Shown: positions 6,681 to 13,999 of the stretch, one piece after another
How the letters are laid out: each line of letters begins with the position of its first letter
Position numbering within the stretch: position 1 is the first letter of the stretch
NCBI GenBank assembly: GCA_015487825.1
Contig: WFOZ01000325.1
Coordinates: forward strand, 1-13,999
Origin: Planctomycetaceae bacterium
Lineage (GTDB): Bacteria; Planctomycetota; Planctomycetia; Planctomycetales; Planctomycetaceae
Direction: 5' to 3'
Length of the DNA stretch: 13,999 bases
The notes under the pieces: model-generated
The model's database searches: none
What the model saw: the letters and a program-made list of their open reading frames with translations, nothing else
What the model was told of the DNA's origin: nothing
Made by a program: the position numbers and the translations under genes

Positions 6681-8597
6681 CTACTTATAACTTCTGGTGG
6701 TCAGTTCTACATTATCAAACACCAGTTCTTCCTGATGCCGGGTTGGCTCTTTGTCATCGCCGTGATATTCCCAGGCAGAAACGTGACAGAAATGATCGTC
6801 ATCTCTTTTCGCTTCATTCTCTGCAGTTTGATGTTCTTCGCGGAAATGGCCTCCGCACGATTCTTCCCGTTTCAATGCATCTCTGCACATCAGTTCCCCG
6901 TACTCCAGGAAATCTGCAACCCGGCCTGCTTTTTCCAGTTCCTGATTAAGCTGATCGCCCTTTCCGGTTACATTAACATCTTCCCAGTAAGACCATCGCA
7001 GAGACTTGATTTCTTCAATCGCCTCTCCTAAGCCTTGTGCGTTGCGGGCCATGCCGCACTTGTCCCACATAATTTGTCCAAGTTCGCGGTGGAAGCTGTC
7101 TACCGAACGGTTTCCCTGAATTGACAGCAGCTTATCGATGCGGCTTTTAACTTCCTGTTCGACAGAATTGAACGCATCATGATCCGTACCGATTTCCCCC
7201 GGCTTTGTTTTGGCAAGATGATTTCCGACTGTGTATGGTGCCACAAAATAGCCATCCGCCAGTCCCTGCATAAGTGCAGATGCTCCCAGCCTGTTCGCAC
7301 CATGATCGGAAAAATTGGCTTCGCCGAGAACAAACAGTCCCGGTACAGTTGATTCCAGGTTATAATCAACCCACAGTCCTCCCATTGTGTAATGGACTGC
7401 CGGGTAAATTCTCATGGGAGATTTGTAAGGGTTTTCGTCTGTAATCTTCTGGTACATATGGAACAGGTTGCCATACTTGGCTTCGATAGCCTCCCGTCCC
7501 TGTTCCTGAATCGCTCTTTTGAAATCGAGATAGACTGCCATCCCGGTTTCTCCAACCCCAAATTCGGCATCGCAGCGTTCCTTGGCTGCACGGGAAGCAA
7601 CATCACGAGGGACCATGTTTCCGAAAGCAGGATACCGACGTTCCAAGTAATAGTCGCGGTCTTCATCGGGGATCTGATCAGGCGAGCGTTTGTCATCCTT
7701 GTTTTTGGGGACCCAGACCCGTCCGTCATTACGTAGCGATTCACTCATCAAGGTCAGTTTCGATTGATAATCGCCTGAGACCGGAATGCAGGTCGGATGA
7801 ATTTGTGTAAAGCAGGGATTGGCAAAAAATGCCCCTCGCTTATGGCATCTCCAGGCCGCAGTCACATTACAGCCCATCGCATTGGTCGAAAGGAAGTAGA
7901 CATTGCCATACCCTCCCGTGCAGACAAGCACCGCATCAGCTGCATGTTTTTCCAGTTCTCCCGTGACCATATTTCTGGTAATGATGCCTCGAGCTACGCC
8001 ATCGACATTAACCAGATCGAGCATTTCCCGACGAGGGAAGACTTTTACTTTTCCCTTATTCACCTGCCTCATAAGTGCACTGTAGGCACCGAGCAACAAC
8101 TGCTGTCCGGTCTGACCGCGAGCATAAAAAGTTCGTGAAACCTGTGCTCCACCAAATGTTCGATTCGCCAGCAGGCCACCATATTCCCGGGCAAAAGGAA
8201 CACCCTGAGCCACACATTGGTCAATAATATTGTTGGAAACTTCTGCCAGTCGGTAGACGTTGGCTTCCCGCGAACGGAAATCGCCCCCTTTAACGGTATC
8301 GTAAAACAGTCGCCAGACCGAATCTCCATCGTTCGGATAGTTCTTCGCCGCATTTATTCCGCCCTGAGCAGCAATACTGTGCGCTCGTCGGGCAGAATCC
8401 TGGTAACAAAACGCTTTTACGTTGTAGCCCATCTCACCAAGTGAAGCTGCCGCGGCCGCCCCAGCCAGACCGGTGCCGACAACAATAACATTGTATTTTC
8501 GCTTATTGTTGGGCGAAACGAGTTTCAGGTTGTTCTTATGCTGAGTCCACTTATCAGCAATCGGGCCATCCGGAACTTTGGATTGCAAAACGGTCAT
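6681..8597 (-). CDS. sdhA: Succinate dehydrogenase/fumarate reductase flavoprotein subunit
   Basis: This is the catalytic FAD subunit of complex II, interconverting succinate and fumarate on the cytoplasmic side of the membrane. At 638 residues it has the usual length for the SdhA type found with one-piece cytochrome b anchors. Visible motifs are the FAD dinucleotide loop [12 protein letters not shown] (39-50), the covalent-FAD region [12 protein letters not shown] with His73, IHPTCIP (266-272), [19 protein letters not shown] with the likely proton-donor Arg331, [11 protein letters not shown] (401-411) with substrate His402, and [30 protein letters not shown] (420-449). The helical C-terminal domain ends normally. 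Start ATG at 8597; its ribosome-binding site is weak. It is the middle gene of the operon, 76 bp after sdhC and 98 bp before sdhB. Confidence 0.97.
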   Translation of the reverse strand: MTVLQSKVPDGPIADKWTQHKNNLKLVSPNNKRKYNVIVVGTGLAGAAAAASLGEMGYNVKAFCYQDSARRAHSIAAQGGINAAKNYPNDGDSVWRLFYDTVKGGDFRSREANVYRLAEVSNNIIDQCVAQGVPFAREYGGLLANRTFGGAQVSRTFYARGQTGQQLLLGAYSALMRQVNKGKVKVFPRREMLDLVNVDGVARGIITRNMVTGELEKHAADAVLVCTGGYGNVYFLSTNAMGCNVTAAWRCHKRGAFFANPCFTQIHPTCIPVSGDYQSKLTLMSESLRNDGRVWVPKNKDDKRSPDQIPDEDRDYYLERRYPAFGNMVPRDVASRAAKERCDAEFGVGETGMAVYLDFKRAIQEQGREAIEAKYGNLFHMYQKITDENPYKSPMRIYPAVHYTMGGLWVDYNLESTVPGLFVLGEANFSDHGANRLGASALMQGLADGYFVAPYTVGNHLAKTKPGEIGTDHDAFNSVEQEVKSRIDKLLSIQGNRSVDSFHRELGQIMWDKCGMARNAQGLGEAIEEIKSLRWSYWEDVNVTGKGDQLNQELEKAGRVADFLEYGELMCRDALKREESCGGHFREEHQTAENEAKRDDDHFCHVSAWEYHGDDKEPTRHQEELVFDNVELTTRSYK

Positions 8598-8673
8598 AAT
8601 GACACAACGTCCAAAAGTAAAATGTGTATGTCTACAGAATAATAGTTATAACTGCCTTTGGGAGTTGCCTCCC

Positions 8674-9510
8674 CTACCCTGTCGTTACTCTCCGGGAATT
8701 CACCAACTCATCGTTAAAGAATTCATAAGCCGACTGATCTTGTATAGACAGGAGCAGATCGCCAGAATCGTTGAGTCGAGTTTCTTCCTGATGCTGCAGG
8801 TGTTGCTTTTCTTGAGAATCAGGTTTTGCCGTCTCGTACGAAGACGTCAATGCATAAAGAGGGAATATGGCAAAGCCACCAGCAATAATAATTGCAAAAA
8901 CAGGTCCGAAATTTCTGGTTAACGGGTCGTACTTGGGGTGTTTTAAACCAAGTGTCTGAAACAGGCTGGTGACACCATGCGAAAGATGCCAGCCGAGAAT
9001 TGAAACACCGAGCAGATAGGCAATTGCAGAAACAGGCGTTCTCATAATGACAAACGCTTTATCAAACGGTTCCAGCCCGGCAATTTTCTCGGGCATCGTA
9101 ACATTCAATGTGAAATCACCCAGATGCAACAACATAAACGCCAGCACCAGCACGCCGGAAAGTAACATGTTATTTTCAGGAGAAAGCGAAGCTGGAACTT
9201 TTCGTCCTGCCACTTTCGATCTTTTTACTGCATATTGCTGAGGGCGAGCGTCCGTATTCTCCCGGCTTGTCTCCATTGCAACCCAGATATGAACAACGAA
9301 TAAAACCAACAGTCCCGTTTCAGCAAGTCGTACAAACCATTCCTGAGAATGCAAACCGTGAGCATAAGCATTGTAGGCATCGGGGCCTACGAGCATCAAA
9401 AAATTGCCCAGCAGATGTACTACAAGAAACAGGCACAGAAGAATCCCTGTGCAAGCCATGATCAGCTTTTTGCCAACCGAAGATTTCAGTGCGTCAACGA
9501 CCCAATTCAT
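8674..9510 (-). CDS. sdhC: Succinate dehydrogenase cytochrome b558-type membrane subunit
   Basis: SdhC anchors complex II in the membrane, binds haem b and provides the quinone site. Five hydrophobic segments are visible at about residues 15-38, 62-79, 115-133, 155-174 and 201-221, the pattern of the single-subunit di-haem or mono-haem cytochrome b family. Candidate haem ligands are His32, His74, His129, His175 and His178 inside or at the ends of these helices (HLLGN, VVHIW, LLHLGD, GWHLSHG). The N-terminus [16 protein letters not shown] is characteristic. After helix five there is a hydrophilic tail of about 53 residues (226-278), Gln/Glu/Ser-rich, that I do not recognise and that lengthens the protein beyond the roughly 220-230 residues usual for the family. 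First gene of sdhCAB. No clear Shine-Dalgarno precedes the ATG. Confidence 0.94.
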   Translation of the reverse strand: MNWVVDALKSSVGKKLIMACTGILLCLFLVVHLLGNFLMLVGPDAYNAYAHGLHSQEWFVRLAETGLLVLFVVHIWVAMETSRENTDARPQQYAVKRSKVAGRKVPASLSPENNMLLSGVLVLAFMLLHLGDFTLNVTMPEKIAGLEPFDKAFVIMRTPVSAIAYLLGVSILGWHLSHGVTSLFQTLGLKHPKYDPLTRNFGPVFAIIIAGGFAIFPLYALTSSYETAKPDSQEKQHLQHQEETRLNDSGDLLLSIQDQSAYEFFNDELVNSRRVTTG

Positions 9511-9812
9511 AGTGGTCAGGGTCCAGAGTTGAGGGTTAATAAATAACGAAATGGTTGGTTTTGTTTTGGTAGAAACGGATTGCCGGAAGGGAAACCTGGT
9601 TAAGAACTCCGCGACAAACAGTTCCGATTCGAATGCTCAAAACCATTCTTAACAGGCCACAAGTATAGAGCATTTCTGTTTTCGTGCAATCGAGACGAAT
9701 TGTCGCAATCTGAAATTTCTTTCCTCTGGTAGTCAACACAGCAAAGGGGGAATAGGAGAGGCCGGAGCTTGATGTTCTCAGTAGAGGGATTTACCTTTAG
9801 TAATCTTTTGAA
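9511..9812. other. Gene-free spacer upstream of sdhC
   Basis: This 302-bp stretch holds the sdh leader and a candidate promoter at 9662-9689. Short open frames in it have no recognisable family features. Together with the element at 9813-9911 it separates sdhC from the GNAT gene. Confidence 0.6.
9662..9689 (-). promoter_or_regulatory. Candidate sigma-70-type promoter of sdhCAB
   Basis: On the minus strand a -35-like TTGCAC (9684-9689) and a -10-like TATACT (9662-9667) are separated by 16 nt. The predicted start is near 9655, giving a leader of about 145 nt before the sdhC ATG. Match to consensus is good (4/6 and 5/6), but it is found by eye only. Confidence 0.4.
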
Positions 9813-9911
9813 GTAACTCTCTGCGAAGAGTTTCCAGTCGTCGGGTCCGCAATAGCGGCCCCTACAGGCAACATGAAATTCCAGCAAGACCTAACATTGC
9901 TGAATAGTTAC
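9813..9911. mobile_element. MITE-like element 2 (about 99 bp), degenerate
   Basis: The right end reads GCTGAATAGTTAC, and the reverse complement matches the first half of the element at 5206-5348, including its first 19 bases and the GTAGGG(T/G)CCGCTATTGCGG core (here 9843-9865). The left end retains only GTAACT of the terminal repeat. Flanks CTTTTGAA and TATTTGAG agree at 5 of 8 positions, which would be a decayed target duplication. The left boundary is therefore uncertain. It lies 44 bp past the GNAT stop codon, where its core hairpin could also end transcription. Confidence 0.6.
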
Positions 9912-9955
9912 TATTTGAGAATCCAAGCAAGATCTCGGAAAAGCTGGCTGCTTTA

Positions 9956-10666
9956 TTATGCGGGTTTCGCAGAAGGGCCTGGCGTCAGATGCGATTCGAC
10001 GGTGCAGCCCAGGACTACATTTTTTTTGTGTACCGCTGAAGGGACTGACAAGATGGTCTTTCCGCTTCGAATTGTCCAGGCACGACCGAGTCGTTCGTAT
10101 CCCAGCTTATCGCAGCTGAGAAGAGAGGCGAAATTAGTCCAGCCAACTGAAGAAACCAGAGCTTCGATTCCATGATCGCCAAGTCCCTGAAGGGCCTTGC
10201 CCATTAAAATGCCGTGCAGCCGCTTGCCTCGAAAATCGGTATGAGTAAACCCCTTATACATATAGGCATAATTATCCGGAAACTGCATCGAAATCCCGAA
10301 GTTATGCTCCGCTTCGATATCCTTCAGCGCATACCAACCATAAGCAGCCAGGCGATTTTCGTGCAAAGCGGCAAAGCAAAAGTCTTTTCCACCGTTAAGC
10401 CTCTCTATCATTTCAGGTCCCAGGTCATTGGTCGGGTCTTCTGTAAAAGGCAGCAGTTCTTCAGCGTTCAGAAATCGAGCTTCAAACCCCGGCGGGAGTT
10501 CGATTTCTGCAGGTAATGAATCCTTGTGAAGAAAAACAAATTCGACTCCCTGTACGGAACAGATTTTTTTCATCACCTGACTGGTTAAGAATTTCCCTCC
10601 TGCAAGCAAGCCAAAGCGTTTGCTTACCTTTCTGATGGAGGCAAGTTTATCTACGAAAGAAGCCAT
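9956..10666 (-). CDS. GNAT-family N-acetyltransferase
   Basis: This is a 236-residue protein with a GNAT acetyltransferase domain from about residue 42 to 205, preceded by a basic N-terminal segment. The acetyl-CoA binding motif A is visible as GFTHTDFRGKRLHGILMG (139-156), with the RGKRLHG pyrophosphate loop. Motif B follows as GWTNFASLLSCDKLGYERLG (175-194), in which the Asn and the LGYE ending are typical. Substrate is unknown: small molecule, protein or amino group of an antibiotic are all possible. The ATG at 10666 is chosen because AGGA lies eight nt upstream. A frame open to 10789 adds 41 residues of no evident character. It stands alone between fabH (232 bp upstream) and the degenerate mobile element downstream. 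Confidence 0.8.
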   Translation of the reverse strand: MASFVDKLASIRKVSKRFGLLAGGKFLTSQVMKKICSVQGVEFVFLHKDSLPAEIELPPGFEARFLNAEELLPFTEDPTNDLGPEMIERLNGGKDFCFAALHENRLAAYGWYALKDIEAEHNFGISMQFPDNYAYMYKGFTHTDFRGKRLHGILMGKALQGLGDHGIEALVSSVGWTNFASLLSCDKLGYERLGRAWTIRSGKTILSVPSAVHKKNVVLGCTVESHLTPGPSAKPA

Positions 10667-10680
10667 TATTGATATCCTGT

Positions 10681-10818
10681 ACCGGTAAAGTTCTGAAAAT
10701 CGCCAGGCGTTGTGTTCATTATTGCTTCCCGCCAACGCCGTTTTTATTCGATGCTTGTATGTTAATCTTGCTTCGGCATTTTGATTCAATATTAAGAAAA
10801 ATTTCTGACTTTACCGGT
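10681..10818. repeat. Widely spaced 11-bp inverted repeat upstream of the GNAT gene
   Basis: ACCGGTAAAGT (10681-10691) and ACTTTACCGGT (10808-10818) are exact inverted copies 116 bp apart, and similarity continues loosely inward. The left arm ends 15 nt before the GNAT start. The flanks show no matching target duplication, so this may be a paired operator rather than a mobile element. Confidence 0.35.
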
Positions 10819-10898
10819 GGTCATATGTGTCGATTAGGCGTGTTGATCGTCTCGCAGGCTTCTTGAGCAGAAATTTGAAATACGAATGAAGAAGTCTC

Positions 10899-11897
10899 TT
10901 AAAGCTGAAACAAGGTTCCTCCCCAGGTCAGGCCCGCACCAAATCCGACAATTGCCATGCGTGTTCCTGCAACTGCTTTCCCCTTTTCAAATGCTTCATG
11001 AAGAGCAATCGGAACACTGGCTGCCATCGTGTTTCCATATTTCTGTATATTGATAGCAAATTGTTTCGGCTGCATCCCAAGCGTATCGGCTGCATGTTCG
11101 AGGATGTTTCGATTGGCCTGATGAGGAATAACCAGGTCGAGTTGATCAACTGAAATTTGAGCGGCATTGCATAGTTCAAGGATTGTTTTCGGGATGATAT
11201 CTGTAGCAAAATTCCAGATCGCGCGTCCATCCATGCACATTTTTCCGCCAATCGGCACCTGCAAAGGTTCTGCATTGCCTGCAGAAGCTGTTTGTGAAGC
11301 GAGAACTTTTCCCGGTCCCTGAGAAGAAAGAACGAGTGCCCCTGCCCCGTCTCCAAAAAAGACACACGTACCGCGGTCCTGCATGTCAACAATCCGACTC
11401 CCCAGATCAACACCTATGACAAGAATATTATTCATTCCGGATTGCAAATAGCGAACAGCAACATCCATCGCAACTGCGAATCCGGCGCACGCACTATTCA
11501 AATCGAAAGCACAGGCATTATCAGCTTCCAGTTCCTGTTGAACCAGGCATGCGGTGGAAGGCATTGCGTAATCGGGGGTGGAAGTTGCAACAAGTATTAA
11601 ATCGATCTCCCGGGCAGAACAGTTTGCAGATTGTAAAGCCTGCCGAGCAGCCTCACTTGCAAACTGAGTTGCCGTTTCGTCCGACTCTGCAAAGCGGCGT
11701 TCAACAACCCCTATCCGTTGCTGGATCCAGGCGTCCGAAGTTTCAATACCGCAATCTTCGATGAAATAACTATTGGGGACAATCTTTGCAGGAACACTCA
11801 TGCCGGTTCCTGTGATCGATCCTGTTGTGAGAATGCGATTACGTCGTTCGTAATCCGGACATTTTGTAAGCGGTGTTGTATTTGTCAGAGATATCAT
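10899..11897 (-). CDS. fabH: 3-oxoacyl-ACP synthase III (FabH family)
   Basis: FabH-type enzymes condense acetyl-CoA (or another acyl-CoA) with malonyl-ACP to start fatty-acid synthesis in the cytoplasm. The 332-residue protein has the thiolase fold and the complete catalytic triad: Cys137 in DLNSACAGF, His259 in IPHQANRNI, and Asn289 in KYGNTMAAS. Other landmarks are WIQQRIGVVERRF (57-69), FFGDGAGALVL (180-190) and the C-terminal GFGAGLTWGGTLFQL. The ATG at 11897 gives about 27 residues before the usual SITGTGMSVP start of the fold. A possible AAAGG lies 14 nt upstream, rather far. It is alone rather than in a fab cluster, so an accessory role (branched or specialised acyl starter) is possible, but housekeeping FabH is the simplest reading. 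Its upstream spacer holds a mobile element at 12224-12417. Confidence 0.92.
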   Translation of the reverse strand: MISLTNTTPLTKCPDYERRNRILTTGSITGTGMSVPAKIVPNSYFIEDCGIETSDAWIQQRIGVVERRFAESDETATQFASEAARQALQSANCSAREIDLILVATSTPDYAMPSTACLVQQELEADNACAFDLNSACAGFAVAMDVAVRYLQSGMNNILVIGVDLGSRIVDMQDRGTCVFFGDGAGALVLSSQGPGKVLASQTASAGNAEPLQVPIGGKMCMDGRAIWNFATDIIPKTILELCNAAQISVDQLDLVIPHQANRNILEHAADTLGMQPKQFAINIQKYGNTMAASVPIALHEAFEKGKAVAGTRMAIVGFGAGLTWGGTLFQL

Positions 11898-12223
11898 TGG
11901 TGAATTATCAGCCTTTGAAATTCAGATTGTCGTCTCGCACGGCTATTGACATGGCCCAAAAATCATATTCAAAATTGCCTATGCCATAAAGAAATTGAGA
12001 GTTAGTGGTATAAGAAGGTACTTCCTCAAACCCGGCAAGATGAGAAATCACCGTGAAGAAATCATGCTTGAAGAGGAGATTTGCTGACATATTTATTGAT
12101 AATACGGATTATCCCGCTTATCTCACATCATTGCCAGAATAATCTGATAGACATGCTGTCTAATCGGCGCATTGAATTCATCACGCAAAAAGTCATCGGG
12201 ACGGGTGTGTAGATCAGAAATTG
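11898..12223. other. Gene-free spacer upstream of fabH
   Basis: This 326-bp stretch lies between the fabH start and the element at 12224. A 60-residue minus-strand open frame (11908-12090) lacks a ribosome-binding site and resembles nothing known, so I do not call it. A short palindrome (TAGACA-TGC-TGTCTA, 12148-12162) could be an operator. The stretch ends in the 8-bp duplication AGAAATTG. Confidence 0.5.
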
Positions 12224-12417
12224 GTAACTATTCAGCGGAGGATGGCTGGTGACAGATTGTTATTGGAAATGTTTGAATACCCAGAAAACTTTCGCACAAT
12301 CCGCCCCCAGAATAGGGAATCTCATTGCATCTGGTGCAAATTGTCACCAGCCGTAATGTCAATTGCTCACACTACTTCCGACAATCTGCCCCCAGCCATC
12401 CATCACTGAATAGCTAC
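12224..12417. mobile_element. MITE-like element 3 (194 bp) with perfect 8-bp target duplication
   Basis: The element begins GTAACTATTCAG and ends CTGAATAGCTAC, and the inverted arms remain similar for about 37 bp. Identical 8-bp repeats AGAAATTG flank it (12216-12223 and 12418-12425). Its core is unrelated to the GTAGGGTCCGC core of the element at 5206-5348. It contains four related units: GGCTGGTGACAGATTGT at 12244-12260, and inverted or partial copies at 12296-12310, 12339-12352 and 12381-12397. No protein is encoded. It lies 40 bp past the sulfatase stop codon and could act as a strong RNA hairpin there. Confidence 0.87.
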
Positions 12418-12457
12418 AGAAATTGTTTGATATTCTGTTTCTGAGCATCACGTTATT

Positions 12458-13897
<1,440 letters not shown>

Positions 13898-13999
13898 GAT
13901 TTCATTCTCCATAAAAAAATATTTGAACCCATCGTAAAGCAGGTTTCAACTCCTCACAAGGCAGTAACTGGTTTGCGCGGTAGCTCAGCTATTCAAAAT

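Noticed and set aside
9956..11897. The possibility that fabH and the GNAT gene form a small biosynthetic cluster.
   Set aside because: They are 232 bp apart with no carrier protein, adenylation or other pathway genes, and each reads as an independent unit.
11908..12090. A 60-residue minus-strand open frame ending 10 bp before fabH.
   Set aside because: It has no ribosome-binding site, no recognisable motif, and a composition that does not stand out from a chance frame.
13980..13996. AGCTATTCA at the window end resembles part of the GTARCTATTCAG terminal motif of the miniature elements.
   Set aside because: The motif is interrupted (GTAGCTCAGCTATTCA) and the partner end would be outside the window, so it cannot be called.
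13975..13999. TAGCTCAG preceded by a GC-rich heptamer near the window end, resembling the 5' end of a tRNA.
   Set aside because: No GG of the D-loop follows, and the next bases (CTATTCAAAAT) do not build a D-arm. The window ends before anything else could be tested.

Overview
The window looks like ordinary chromosome from a planctomycete, probably a Planctomycetaceae relative such as Gimesia or Rubinisphaera. This is inferred from a moderate GC content (estimated by eye at 45-50%), an iduronate-sulfatase-like exported sulfatase, a Ser/Thr kinase with a long Pro/Gln-rich tail, three-subunit succinate dehydrogenase genes in the order C-A-B, and frequent weak or absent Shine-Dalgarno sites. No 16S or other phylogenetic marker is present, so the assignment is tentative.

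Layout: nine of the ten recognised genes lie on the minus strand. From left to right they are accA (acetyl-CoA carboxylase alpha), a Ser/Thr protein kinase, an SDR-family oxidoreductase, gcvT (glycine cleavage T protein), a plus-strand VOC/glyoxalase-fold protein, sdhB, sdhA, sdhC, a GNAT acetyltransferase, a FabH-type ketoacyl-ACP synthase III, and an exported sulfatase (counting the VOC gene, eleven in all; ten on minus). Only sdhC-sdhA-sdhB is a clear operon. It encodes the membrane-bound complex II of the TCA cycle and respiratory chain, with a candidate sigma-70-type promoter upstream and a short terminator overlapping the sdhB stop codon. AccA and FabH both act early in fatty-acid synthesis but are about 10 kb apart. 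The other genes are housekeeping or single accessory genes with 70-500 bp spacers.

The most notable structure is a set of three small non-coding elements in the spacers (5206-5348, 9813-9911, 12224-12417). They share a terminal motif, GTARCTATTCAG, in inverted orientation (clear at both ends of the first and third, and at one end of the second). The first and third are flanked by perfect 8-bp direct repeats (AATAGAAG and AGAAATTG), which are target-site duplications. They carry no transposase and have palindromic cores that differ between elements, so they look like miniature transposable elements (MITEs). GTAA termini with 8-bp duplications fit mobilisation by an IS66-family transposase, but that link is inferred. 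One element sits just upstream of the VOC gene and creates a spurious N-terminal extension of its reading frame. I see no defence island, prophage, CRISPR array, biosynthetic cluster, rRNA or tRNA.
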